From Vulcanimicrobiota bacterium (GTDB taxonomy: Bacteria > Vulcanimicrobiota > JAJTBE01): a DNA stretch of 64,000 bases. The number at the start of each line of letters is the position of its first letter. Position 1 is the first letter of the stretch. The stretch covers positions 1 to 64,000 of the forward strand of contig JAIORV010000052.1 of NCBI GenBank assembly GCA_021107945.1, given 5' to 3'. The notes below the pieces were generated by a model that saw nothing but the letters and a program-made list of their open reading frames with translations, searched no databases and had not been told where the DNA came from. The position numbers were made by a program, and so were the translations under genes. Of the stretch, positions 34,487-42,739 are shown piece after piece.

Positions 34487-34882
34487 ATTTATTCACTCCT
34501 TTCGTTTTGTGATAATATATCATATTTGAATTTCCTTCATATTATTCTTCTTCCCATTCACCACAGAGGACACAGAGGAGACAGAGGAGAGGTGGGAGAC
34601 GAGAATATCTCTCATTTCCCATTTCTATTTCAGAGATATCATCATTTTTGTGTCTATTCAGACCTCTCTTGCAAGAGGGATTTCCCAATCCCGATTTCAT
34701 GCCGTTTCCAGCCTGGTCGGGAGACCATCCTCTACCTAAATTCATGGGGTGGCCTGAATAGCAACCTTTTTTCTTTCTCTTTCCTCCGTGAACTCTGCGA
34801 TCTCTGCGGTGAAATATACCTTTTTCTACAGTCTCATCCCCAATCTCATGAGGGGAAAATCGGCGATAGAAAAATCCTGATT
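34487..34882. repeat. Spacer carrying a family A element and periodic repeats
   Basis: Holds ACCACAGAGGACACAGAGGAGACAGAGG (34558-34585), the full family A element 34654-34761, and CTCCGTGAACTCTGCGATCTCTGCGGTG (34785-34812) in the opposite sense. No gene seen. It separates two genes of the ORP-like cluster. Confidence 0.6.
34654..34761. repeat. Repeat family A, full copy
   Basis: 108 bases bounded by CTATTCAGACC (34654-34664) and GGCCTGAATAG (34751-34761), an 11-base inverted repeat with one mismatch. Interior very similar to 24369-24474, including GATTTCATGCCG, TTCCAG and TGGTCGGGAGACCA. Confidence 0.8.
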
Positions 34883-35326
34883 TTACTCTTTTTCCTCGCC
34901 TTCATTGCATTCGTTCAGTTCGTCAATGCGCTGTTGAATCTTTCCTGCAGTCTCTTTTAGTTGCCCCTGGTACTCTATCAGCATCTCTATCTCTTGCTCA
35001 TTTGTCATCTCCGGAGGTGGAGAACTTTCGTATGTTTCAGGATGTCCTCCATAGTAATCCGGTTGATAAGATGGTGAGTATCCATAGTAAGGTGGTGGCG
35101 GCTGCGGCGGATATCCATACCCATATCCATAATATGGAGGTGGAGGTGGTGGAGGTGGTGGAGGTGGATATCCATAACCATATCCTTGATATGGCGGCGG
35201 CGGTGGAGGCGGCGGTGGTGGTGGCGGTGCGCCCCATCCATATCCTCCAGGATGCTGCATCTGAGGATGCTCCTCATCAGATTCAGGCTCACCCCACCAG
35301 TGGGGTCCCCCATGATAACCGTGCAT
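34883..35326 (-). CDS. Polyproline/tyrosine-rich protein with coiled-coil tail
   Basis: 147 residues. The opening MHGYHGGPHWWGEPESDEEHP is His/Trp-rich. Then come two uninterrupted runs of eleven to twelve prolines separated by YQGYGYGYP and similar, and further PPYYGYGYGYP units. The last 45 residues (NEQEIEMLIEYQGQLKETAGKIQQRIDEL) form a coiled coil like the DUF5320 tail of its neighbours. It appears to be a rapidly evolving relative of those proteins with the Gly-rich tract replaced by polyproline. Bacterial polyproline tracts this long normally require EF-P for translation. The GGTGG repeats in DNA here are the coding complement, not a separate repeat. Confidence 0.75.
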   Translation of the reverse strand: MHGYHGGPHWWGEPESDEEHPQMQHPGGYGWGAPPPPPPPPPPPPYQGYGYGYPPPPPPPPPPPYYGYGYGYPPQPPPPYYGYSPSYQPDYYGGHPETYESSPPPEMTNEQEIEMLIEYQGQLKETAGKIQQRIDELNECNEGEEKE

Positions 35327-35387
35327 ATTATTCCCTCTCTTTCAAAATAATTCCTGATCGAAAATTATTAATCAGTAATATGTTCCT

Positions 35388-35822
35388 TTACCCCTTCCCC
35401 TGTTTTTCCTCTTCCGGAACATCCTTTGCCGAGGCCAATGAATCAAGTTTCCCCTGAATCTTCCTGAGTATTTTATATATGATCTTGATATCATCCTTGA
35501 GCATATTGATTTCAGCCCTTAATGACAGGTTCTCTTCACCGTTACGAACCGGAGCATCGGTTGTGCGCCCTGCTCCAGGCATATCAACTACATCGACAAC
35601 CTTCACAGGCTCGCCCACCGGTTGGATTCTCATCGTATCTTCTCCGAAAAAAATCCGGCCAATGTTCTGAGAAACATCGCCAAGCCCCATATCGCGGGTA
35701 CCGTCTGCCCCCTGACCGCCTCCTCTTCCCGAGCCGCGCTCCGATCCCTGTCCCTTTCCACGACCAGAACCGCGTCCTCCTCCACAGCCCATTCCGCCCC
35801 CTCTTCCTTTACCTCCCTGCAT
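35388..35822 (-). CDS. Gly/Arg-rich protein with DUF5320-like tail
   Basis: 144 residues. Residues 1-42 are almost only Gly, Arg, Ser, Gln and Lys (GRGSGRGKGQGSERGSGRG) with one cysteine. The middle (VGEPVKVVDVVDMPGAGRT) is ordinary, and residues 95-130 form a coiled coil (ENLSLRAEINMLKDDIKIIYKILRKI). It is the second gene of the leftward cluster: its ATG at 35822 follows the DUF134 stop by one base, and its ribosome site AGAGGAGG lies within the DUF134 coding end, so the two are translationally coupled. Probably accessory to the NifX/MinD proteins. Confidence 0.8.
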   Translation of the reverse strand: MQGGKGRGGGMGCGGGRGSGRGKGQGSERGSGRGGGQGADGTRDMGLGDVSQNIGRIFFGEDTMRIQPVGEPVKVVDVVDMPGAGRTTDAPVRNGEENLSLRAEINMLKDDIKIIYKILRKIQGKLDSLASAKDVPEEEKQGKG

Positions 35823-35823
35823 T

Positions 35824-36198
35824 TCATCTACCTCCTCTTAATCTTCCATGACGGTGACGCTTCATTGCACATTTTCCAATCATATACCCACCTGGGGAAT
35901 GCATATCGGACGATACATAATCTCCCCCCTCGATTGAAAGTGTACTTCCTTTAACAAGAGCCTCCGCGATAACTCTGTGAGCGGAGTTAAGAATCCTGCC
36001 AAAAGTTGCCCTTGAAACGCCCATTTCTTTTGCCCCTTCTTCCTGGGACATTCCCATAAAATCCGCAAGCCTTATTGCTTCGTATTCCTCGTGGGAGAGT
36101 ATTAAAACTTCAAGCTCCTTAGCCGGAATACCCGCGGGTTTGAACATGTGCACAGGTGGACATCCCTTGATGATTCGTCTTTTTATCGGGCGTGGCAT
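35824..36198 (-). CDS. DUF134 (UPF0251) family regulator
   Basis: 124 residues. Opening RPIKRRIIKGCPPVHMFKPAGIP and then EYEAIRLADFMGMSQEEGAKEMGVSRATFGRILNSAHRVIAEAL, a sigma-70 region 4/LuxR-like helix-turn-helix that defines the family. DUF134 genes accompany NifX/ORP clusters in many anaerobes and are thought to regulate them. Here it is first in the cluster and its promoter contains a perfect palindrome just below the -10 box, which fits autoregulation. The C-terminal region (CAMKRHRHGRLRGGR) is His/Arg-rich and might sense metal. Confidence 0.92.
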   Translation of the reverse strand: MPRPIKRRIIKGCPPVHMFKPAGIPAKELEVLILSHEEYEAIRLADFMGMSQEEGAKEMGVSRATFGRILNSAHRVIAEALVKGSTLSIEGGDYVSSDMHSPGGYMIGKCAMKRHRHGRLRGGR

Positions 36199-36218
36199 GA
36201 TTCATTTCCTTTCAAAAT

Positions 36219-36271
36219 GTTATGAGCATATTCTCATAACTCATTATAATGGATGTTAATTCATCTGTCAA
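36219..36271 (-). promoter_or_regulatory. Promoter and operator of the DUF134/NifX-MinD cluster
   Basis: On the minus strand TTGACA (36266-36271) and TATAAT (36243-36248) are both perfect and 17 bases apart. Directly below the -10 is the perfect palindrome GTTATGAG-6-CTCATAAC (36219-36240), overlapping the expected start of transcription. The DUF134 ATG is at 36198 with AAAGGAAATG just before it. This is the layout of a repressor site, most simply for DUF134 itself. Confidence 0.75.
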
Positions 36272-36280
36272 CCCCCTATA

Positions 36281-36409
36281 TAAGCTGTTTTCAGAAAATA
36301 TTCTCATGTTATTGGGAGGCGAGACACCGCCCAATAACATGAGAACAATGCTGGTGGCTGCGGCGTCTCGCCGCAGAAAAAACAAACATCATTAATTATA
36401 AAAAGCTTA
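36281..36409. repeat. Repeat family B, copy with TAAGCT/AGCTTA ends
   Basis: 129 bases from TAAGCT (36281-36286) to AGCTTA (36404-36409). Interior: TTATTGGGAGGCGAGAC, then CAATAACATGAGAA pairing back with the left TTCTCATGTTATTG, then GCGGCGTCTCGCCGC. Parallel to 31709-31824. Confidence 0.65.
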
Positions 36410-36420
36410 AATAAATGTAA

Positions 36421-36574
36421 CTATTCAGACCTCCCACCTTAGGAGCAATACCGCTGAATTAAGGTCAGGAGTGAGGCTTCCAGCCTCGATTTCAGGATAG
36501 CATCTCTATTTCATACCATTTCCAGGCTGGTCAGGAGACCAGCCTCCACTCAAATCGGGGGGTGATCTGAATAG
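36421..36574. repeat. Repeat family A, long copy
   Basis: 154 bases from CTATTCAGACC (36421-36431) to GATCTGAATAG (36564-36574). The right half matches the other copies (TTTCATACCATTTCCAGGCTGG, GTCAGGAGACCAGCCTCCAC-type). The left half is enlarged by a unit with GAGGCTTCCAGCCTCG that recurs alone near 51053 and 51297. Confidence 0.7.
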
Positions 36575-36700
36575 ATACAAAAAAATTAAATCAAAGAAAA
36601 CTTTACCGTTAAAATTTCCTGTAGGAATATCGGATATTCCGTAGAATAAAAAGTCAATTCAGTTTTGATATGTAGTTTTTATACCGAGGAGGTTTTATAA

Positions 36701-36946
36701 TTGCCTGACGAAGAAAAAATGAAAGAAGCTATGACTTCCCTGGGAAGAGCTTTAAAGACATTAACGAAGGATGAGAAACTTTACCTGAAAGAGCTAAAGG
36801 GACAGATCGATGCCGCAGTGGAAGCAGATCCAAGCTTGGACAAGCAGATGGAATTTTGTTATGGAGTTATTTTCGCTCCTGATAAAATTAAAAATCAGCC
36901 TTTGATGAAGGCGGCGAAGTGGTATATAAAAGTGGCAGAGGAATAA
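36701..36946 (+). CDS. Small acidic helical protein
   Basis: 81 residues starting with TTG at 36701; GAGGAGG lies nine bases upstream. Mostly helical and charged (EKMKEAMTSLGRALKTLTKDEKLYLKELKGQIDAAVEAD), ending in a segment with AAKWYIKVAEE. No signal, membrane segment or known motif. Single gene between repeat-rich spacers; function unknown. Confidence 0.6.
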   Translation: MPDEEKMKEAMTSLGRALKTLTKDEKLYLKELKGQIDAAVEADPSLDKQMEFCYGVIFAPDKIKNQPLMKAAKWYIKVAEE

Positions 36947-37139
36947 GGTTACTTTTCACCGCGGAAGCCTACCCTGAGCTTGCTTCAGGGTCTATTGTAA
37001 AAACATTGTCATTATTAGATTCCGATACAGGCTTCGAAATGATGTTCGCGTAACTCCCGATATCGCCATGGGTTGGAATTCGTCAGGGAAGGATATGATT
37101 TTCTTCCTTGAAATATTTCCCCTGTAAAAGGGGCTTTTA

Positions 37140-39350
37140 ATGAATAATACAGAAAATAAACTTATTCAAAAAATAATAATGCTGATTATATCATTCTCCT
37201 TATTTGCCCTTGCGGCACTTATAAGGAGTGGGCATTTATTCAGAGGCGGGGGTGGACTTGATTTTTTCATATCCCCATATACAGGAGCCGCCTCGGCGCA
37301 GATGCTTTTTCACGATTACCCTCCCACCGGTGAAATTTTTGTTTTCGGGAATATGGTAAAAACACTCCTCCTTAATTTTTCAATATTATACATATTAAGC
37401 TTATTTTTATTTATTGCCTCGATATATATAGCTCTAAACGCTCTTTCAAAATCCGGCAAAGGTGAAGTTCTTTCATTCCTCGACCGGGCATGGAGTCTGT
37501 CGGAGGAAAAGCCGCTGCTGATTGCATTCTGCCTGTTTCTCATCACAATAGTTCTTATAATTCCGATGCAGAGAATCATCGTCGGAGACAACCTCACATC
37601 CTCGGATGAATTCTCATACCTGTTTCAATCAAAAGTCCTGTTAAAGGGGAAACTGTATGCCGATTCTCCTGAGCCTGTCGCTCCTTTTTGCGCCGCACAG
37701 ATTGTAAATAATGGGAAATGGTATTCGAAATATACAACTGGTTGGCCGTTGATATTAACTGCCGGGTCAATATTTAACATTCCCTGGATTGTCAATTGTC
37801 TGCTCTCGGCAATTGTTATCATGCTGGTTTTTTACGCGGGCAGGGAGATATACGACGGCAGAACCGGGCTGCTCGCAGCCTTCTTTCTTCTTCTCTCACC
37901 AATGTTTATATTAAATGGACTCACAATGTATCCCCACACATCCCACCTGCTGTTTGTCCTGCTCTTTACATTTTTATTCTTCCGTTCCCTGAAGCACGAG
38001 GGTAAATGGTATCATCCTTTGCTGGCGGGAATATCTCTGGGGTTTGCTCTTTTAATTAGGCCTGCGGGGACAGTAATTTGCGCCTTTATGTTTTTTATTT
38101 TTGCAATTATATTGTTAATTTCGGGAAAATATGAAAAGAAGTTTCTTTTGAAACGATTCTCAATCGCCATAGGTGGGTTCGTTATCGGGCTTACTGCGCT
38201 TCTCCTAATCAATAAAATCCAAAACGGATCATATACCATATTTGCATATAATGCATACGACAGGGCGGAGAAATGGGGAATGGGAAATTTTGGACATGAC
38301 TATATAAAGGGCTTCTGGAATACCCTGGTATCTTCTTCCCGATTGGTATTCTGGACATCTGTTTTCATGCTGGAATCCGCATTGATTTCATTATTTGAGA
38401 AAAAGAGGGAGAATTATTTTCTGTTTGCTCTTATAATAATCCCCATAACATTTTTCTTTTTCTTTTACTCCCTCGGTGTTATTGAATTCGGTCCCAGGTT
38501 TTATTTTATATTTCTTGGATTCCTTGCAATCCTTGCTTCCAGGGGGATTATTGCCGCCGGATATAAGCTTTCAAAGAAATTTCCCAATACGAATCCTGTT
38601 CACCTGTTTCTTGTATCCTCGCTCTTGTTTATGTTACTTTCCATATATCCGCCGATCCTGGAAGGAGCGTATAAATTCACCCGGGGAAATTCAATAAATA
38701 TTGTCCGCAATCTCATCGAAAGTCAGACTCCTCTTGAAGGGAAATCTCTTGTGTTCTTGCGCTCGGATCCCCATAATAAATGCTCCGTTTTCAACAGCAA
38801 TTTACCGGGACTGGACGACAAGATTGTTACCGCGATATTCCTGGATCCCGACACGAACAATCTTATTCGAAAGAAGTTCAAAGACAGATCACATTTTACA
38901 CTTGATTTTGACTACAGGGTCAACAGATATATTATCCGTCCCGACTATGATATGCCGTTTGAAAAAAGGGATGGAAATACTAAAATCCAGGATCTGACAT
39001 ATTCTTCATATAACTATGCCCGGTCAGTTCTGGATAAGGAAAAGGCAATTGAGCAGATAAACATAGCGCTGGGCATTTCGCCGGATAACACAGACCTGTT
39101 ATTGATAAAAGCATCCATCCTGATGAATATGGAAGATTATGCAAATGCCATTACTATACTGGAAAAAATAACAAGAGAGAAACCTGGTGAAGGCAGGGTC
39201 TATTTTGCCTTGGGTATATGCCGATTGAAAACAGGTAGAAAAAAAGAAGCACAGGATGCCTTTAAAAGATTCCTGGAGACAAGACCGGACGGTGTAAACG
39301 CAATCAAAGCGCGGTTCTGGCTTGCATATCTTCAGGCTTCACAAAAATAG
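37140..39350 (+). CDS. GT39-like membrane glycosyltransferase with TPR tail
   Basis: 736 residues. About eleven membrane segments from residue 12 to 510. After the second cluster lies the likely active-site loop NLTSSDEFSYLFQSK with Asp-Glu, as in ArnT/PMT-type (PF13231/GT39) enzymes that use lipid-linked sugars. The KYTTGWPLIL segment further supports this family. After residue 520 the chain becomes soluble, ending in two to three TPR units (QINIALGISPDNTDLLLIKASILMN, AITILEKITREKPGEGRVYFALGICRLKTG). It presumably glycosylates a lipid or protein on the outer side of the inner membrane. AAAGGGGC precedes the ATG. Its last 47 bases overlap the convergent rqcH-like gene. Confidence 0.85.
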   Translation: MNNTENKLIQKIIMLIISFSLFALAALIRSGHLFRGGGGLDFFISPYTGAASAQMLFHDYPPTGEIFVFGNMVKTLLLNFSILYILSLFLFIASIYIALNALSKSGKGEVLSFLDRAWSLSEEKPLLIAFCLFLITIVLIIPMQRIIVGDNLTSSDEFSYLFQSKVLLKGKLYADSPEPVAPFCAAQIVNNGKWYSKYTTGWPLILTAGSIFNIPWIVNCLLSAIVIMLVFYAGREIYDGRTGLLAAFFLLLSPMFILNGLTMYPHTSHLLFVLLFTFLFFRSLKHEGKWYHPLLAGISLGFALLIRPAGTVICAFMFFIFAIILLISGKYEKKFLLKRFSIAIGGFVIGLTALLLINKIQNGSYTIFAYNAYDRAEKWGMGNFGHDYIKGFWNTLVSSSRLVFWTSVFMLESALISLFEKKRENYFLFALIIIPITFFFFFYSLGVIEFGPRFYFIFLGFLAILASRGIIAAGYKLSKKFPNTNPVHLFLVSSLLFMLLSIYPPILEGAYKFTRGNSINIVRNLIESQTPLEGKSLVFLRSDPHNKCSVFNSNLPGLDDKIVTAIFLDPDTNNLIRKKFKDRSHFTLDFDYRVNRYIIRPDYDMPFEKRDGNTKIQDLTYSSYNYARSVLDKEKAIEQINIALGISPDNTDLLLIKASILMNMEDYANAITILEKITREKPGEGRVYFALGICRLKTGRKKEAQDAFKRFLETRPDGVNAIKARFWLAYLQASQK

Positions 39351-41073
39351 TTTTTTCATTCACAATAAAGACTTTTCCCGCTTTTTGTCCCTTTGACTTT
39401 CGCACATTCTTTATGGGCGTATAATCAACGGGAACCTTGGATGAATTCCTGCCCTTGCTATAATATGCGGCGATAGAGGCGGTTTTATATATAACCTCAT
39501 CGGGCACAGGCTTCGACGGTTTCTGAATCCTCAGCACAACATGACTTCCCGGTATATGCCTTGCATGGAACCATAGATCCTCTTTTTGAGCAATATGAAG
39601 GGTAAGTTCATCATTCTGCCTGGAATTTCTCCCCACAAGCGCCACATACCCGGGGGCAATCTCGAATTTCCTTGGACCCAGAGGGGCATCGGTCTTCTTC
39701 CTGCCTGGTTTTGCCGTCAGGGGTAGAATATCCTGAAATTGAAGTGACTCAATTACATCGGTCAACTCATCGATTGATTCCGCCTCTTCAACCTCATACA
39801 GGGCGGTTTCCAGGTCGGAATGTTCATCGGCGGAAATCCGCAGCCTTTTTCTTATGATTGAAAGCCCTCTTTTTGCTTTTTTATATTTCTTGAAGTATGC
39901 CTGCGCGTTATCAGATGGCGAGAGTGAGGGGTCAAGCTTTATAGTAATCTTCTCCGGTGGATCTATGTAGTAATCATCCAATTCAATCTCTCTTGCTTTT
40001 TTAGGGATGCTGTCCATGTAAGCAAGAATCAACTCGCCCCATTTCTTCAAAGCGACGGAGCCCTCCGCCCCCTTGAGATCCAGCTCCTGCTTTTTTATCC
40101 TGCGGGCAACTTTCTTTATTCTCTTTTTCAACACACTAATATATTCTTTTTTCATATCATCAAACAGCCTGTCTGATGTTGTTGGATAGAAAACAGCCTG
40201 CAAAGCGTCCCCGATACTTCCAACCGCCTCTTTCGGGATATTTGCAAATATATCGAAGTCCTGGAATGCAAACCGGGTGGGGTTGCCCTCCAGATTTTCG
40301 TCATCTTTAGAATAATATACCGTAGGTCGGAGGTCGAATTCTTTCACCTTTTTAATAATGTTGAAGAACGAATTATAAAGCGTAATTTTCTGCCGTTCAC
40401 TCATATTTTTCATAGGAGTGCCCTGACCAATTCCCGAGTGAAATATAATCTCCCTGGCAAAATCGCCAGTCATGCCTGTAAATGTGCTAAATAGAAGCTC
40501 TTTTATTGGTTGCTCGCGGTTTTTTTCAGCTTCAATCAAGCTGAAAAAATCTTTTTCTTCTATAAGGAAAGGATTGATTCCCTGCGGTGGAGGCGGAAGT
40601 TCATATTGCTGTCCTGTCGTCAGGTCACGCCTGGGATCTTTGCGGTTGAACGCGCTGATAACCCTTTCTTTTCCGTCACATAGAATCAGGTTAGAAGTTT
40701 TTCCTGTCAATTCAATTATCAAAATTCGCTCAATTGCGCCCTCGGACTCCATATAAGAAGCAATATCCAGACGAAGGATCCTGTCGCTCCCCATTTGATC
40801 CACATAAAGAACCTTTCCGCCTTCGATATGTTTCCTCAATAACATGCAGTACGAAGTTGGCAGTCTGCTTTTTGAATACTTGCCGGGGATGGGATGTATT
40901 CTCTGGTTGTTTGCTTCCAGAGACAAAAAGAGAAAATAATTATCGCCCGGAATACGAAATCTGAAGACAAATTCGAAATCTCCGGGTTGAAATATCTTCT
41001 GAAGCCTGGAATTTACAAGTTTTTCTTCTAACTCCTGTGAAAAAAGGCGAAAAGTTATTGCATCTATTTTCAT
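39304..41073 (-). CDS. rqcH: Rqc2/RqcH-like NFACT protein
   Basis: 589 residues. NFACT-N domain at the start (MKIDAITFRLFSQELEEKLVNSRLQKIFQPG), the formamidopyrimidine-glycosylase-like part with LRKHIEGGKV, a long coiled coil (residues 330-440) and the NFACT-R domain at the end (PGYVALVGRNSRQNDELT, DLWFHARHIPGSHVVL, then the STKVPVDYT-like SKVPVDYTPIKNVRK). RqcH binds obstructed 50S subunits and recruits Ala-tRNA to add alanine tails to stalled peptides; older annotation is fibronectin-binding protein. The gene overlaps the end of the convergent glycosyltransferase gene by 47 bases and lies nine bases after the phosphofructokinase gene. Confidence 0.93.
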   Translation of the reverse strand: MKIDAITFRLFSQELEEKLVNSRLQKIFQPGDFEFVFRFRIPGDNYFLFLSLEANNQRIHPIPGKYSKSRLPTSYCMLLRKHIEGGKVLYVDQMGSDRILRLDIASYMESEGAIERILIIELTGKTSNLILCDGKERVISAFNRKDPRRDLTTGQQYELPPPPQGINPFLIEEKDFFSLIEAEKNREQPIKELLFSTFTGMTGDFAREIIFHSGIGQGTPMKNMSERQKITLYNSFFNIIKKVKEFDLRPTVYYSKDDENLEGNPTRFAFQDFDIFANIPKEAVGSIGDALQAVFYPTTSDRLFDDMKKEYISVLKKRIKKVARRIKKQELDLKGAEGSVALKKWGELILAYMDSIPKKAREIELDDYYIDPPEKITIKLDPSLSPSDNAQAYFKKYKKAKRGLSIIRKRLRISADEHSDLETALYEVEEAESIDELTDVIESLQFQDILPLTAKPGRKKTDAPLGPRKFEIAPGYVALVGRNSRQNDELTLHIAQKEDLWFHARHIPGSHVVLRIQKPSKPVPDEVIYKTASIAAYYSKGRNSSKVPVDYTPIKNVRKSKGQKAGKVFIVNEKTIFVKPEDMQARTAL

Positions 41074-41082
41074 TTTGTTTCC

Positions 41083-42018
41083 TTATATGTCAATTTCTTC
41101 AACCCTTACCGACTCGAATATCCGGTCAATTATATCCTTTGTGCAAAGAGTGGTTCCAGGGGTTGTGGCAGTTGCCGTTCCACAAGCGACACCGAGCTTG
41201 AAAGCGGATTGCAGCGAGTCGCCCTTCCGGATTCCCACGCATAAACCGGCAACAAGCGAGTCTCCCGCACCGACAGCACTTTTTACCTGCACAATGGGAG
41301 TTATCGCTCTGAAGACTCCGTCCTTACAAGCCATAACAGCGCCGTCCTTGCCCAGGGAGATTACCGCGATACCAATACCCTGCTCCCGGAATTCTTTGCA
41401 AGCCCGGGCGGCGTCTTCAATGGATTTTACCTCCCAGCCCAGAAGATCCGATGCCTCATCCTGGTTGGGCTTGATCAGATAGGGTTTCGCTTTCAATCCC
41501 TCTTTCAAAGCTTCGCCCCTGGTATCAAGAACCGCCGTCCCGCCTCTGTTCACGACAAGCCCGATAAGCCTGTTGTATGTAGTAGGCGGGCATCCTTCGG
41601 GGAGACTTCCCGCAAATACAAAGAACTTGCTTTCCGGCAATGTGTCCAGAATTTTCATTTCCACATCCAGGATAATCCTCTCATCAATTTTCGGTCCCGG
41701 TTCGTTTAACTTGGTGGCCGGAGGATCATCCCTGTCGATGATAGTTAAATTCGTCCTTGTGTTTTGATCAACTTCGACAAAACCGGTGGGAATTCCCTTA
41801 TTCTCAAGATAGTTCTTTATAAAGAGCCCCGTATCGCCACCGATAATTCCAAGTACTTTTGTGGGAAATTCAAGCTCACGAACGATACGTGAGACATTTA
41901 TCCCCTTGCCTCCGGGGTCAAACCTTACCTCTTTAATCTCATTAACATGGTGAGGTATGAGATCGGTTACCTCCACAGTTTTATCATAAGCTGGGTTTAA
42001 TGTTACAGTGCAAATCAA
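41083..42018 (-). CDS. fruK: 1-phosphofructokinase-type PfkB kinase
   Basis: 311 residues, ribokinase-like PfkB family. Opening CTVTLNPAYDKTVEV typical of FruK/LacC, then FDPGGKGINVSRIV (sugar site), and the C-terminal signature SAVGAGDSLVAGLCVG with the catalytic Asp in GAGDS. FruK phosphorylates fructose-1-phosphate; LacC (tagatose-6-P kinase) and PfkB (fructose-6-P) share the same layout, so the exact substrate is not certain and there is no neighbouring PTS gene to decide it. The same-strand rqcH-like gene follows nine bases downstream. Confidence 0.88.
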   Translation of the reverse strand: MICTVTLNPAYDKTVEVTDLIPHHVNEIKEVRFDPGGKGINVSRIVRELEFPTKVLGIIGGDTGLFIKNYLENKGIPTGFVEVDQNTRTNLTIIDRDDPPATKLNEPGPKIDERIILDVEMKILDTLPESKFFVFAGSLPEGCPPTTYNRLIGLVVNRGGTAVLDTRGEALKEGLKAKPYLIKPNQDEASDLLGWEVKSIEDAARACKEFREQGIGIAVISLGKDGAVMACKDGVFRAITPIVQVKSAVGAGDSLVAGLCVGIRKGDSLQSAFKLGVACGTATATTPGTTLCTKDIIDRIFESVRVEEIDI

Positions 42019-42090
42019 TTAAAAGCCCTCCCTATTTGAAGTGAGAAACGAGAAGCGAGAAGTGGGAAACGGGATCCTGCCTCTGATATT

Positions 42091-42163
42091 TACCACGAAG
42101 ACACGAAGAACACGGAGTTTCTTTTATAATTTTCTTCGTGTACTCCGTGACTTCGTGGTGAAA
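42091..42163. repeat. Inverted periodic repeat, long hairpin
   Basis: ACCACGAAGACACGAAGAACACGGAG on the left and its near-complement CTTCGTGTACTCCGTGACTTCGTGGT on the right enclose a 14-base AT-rich loop. About 26 pairs with four mismatches. Best-formed member of the periodic family. (The left arm is split here as ACCACGAAGACACGAAG and AACACGGAG.). Confidence 0.7.
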
Positions 42164-42190
42164 AAACGACCTCCGACCTCCGTCATCCGT

Positions 42191-42709
42191 TCACGGTTTC
42201 TCCTGCCCCGCAAATTTCCCGCTGTAAGTAGCTTCTCCCAGCGTTTTCTGGAAGATAAACTGGCATATTCTTGTCCCCGGGTGCAATGCAAGAGGCACTG
42301 ATGAGACATTGGCAATTTCGAGAACCTGATGATTATTGATTCCCGGCTGCATGAATCCGGCAGTTATATGCACCATGAGTCCCAGTCTGGCGAACCTGCT
42401 CCTGCCCTCGAGCCATCCACAAATATACGGAGGAAGTTTTACCCTCTCACGAGTGATTCCCAAAATCGTTTCCTGAGGCATGAGGACGAAGCGTTCACCA
42501 TTACTTATTTCAACCACATTGGTTATCTCGTGAAAATTGGCGTCATCGGTGACATCATATATTTCGTGGAGTTTTCTGAATGTCCGGAACCGGTTGCCCA
42601 GGGAAAGATCAACGGAGCCTGGTCCTACCATATCTTCAGTGAAAGGCTCAATCTCAATTTTCCCGTTTCTAATTTCTTTCAGAATCTCATCACGGGTCAG
42701 TATCGACAT
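42191..42709 (-). CDS. dcd: dCTP deaminase
   Basis: 172 residues, trimeric dUTPase-fold enzyme making dUTP from dCTP for thymidylate synthesis. Opening ILTRDEILKEI, then GPGSVDLSLGNRF, the substrate motif EGRSRFARLGL (Ser/Arg/Arg) and a catalytic-region HITAGFMQPG, then LEIANVSSVPLALHPGTRICQFIF. The usual form reads SSLARLG; SRFARLG seen here is a modest variation found in bifunctional dCTP deaminase-dUTPases and archaeal types, so a dUMP-producing enzyme is possible. It lies 30 bases after the lipoprotein gene, same strand. Confidence 0.9.
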   Translation of the reverse strand: MSILTRDEILKEIRNGKIEIEPFTEDMVGPGSVDLSLGNRFRTFRKLHEIYDVTDDANFHEITNVVEISNGERFVLMPQETILGITRERVKLPPYICGWLEGRSRFARLGLMVHITAGFMQPGINNHQVLEIANVSSVPLALHPGTRICQFIFQKTLGEATYSGKFAGQEKP

Positions 42710-42739
42710 CTTATATCTCCTTTATATAATAATAAAAAT

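Noticed and set aside
35100-35230. GGTGGAGGTGGAGG-type tandem repeats resembling a repeat array
   Set aside because: They are the complement of the proline codons of the 34883 gene; a single reading frame explains them.
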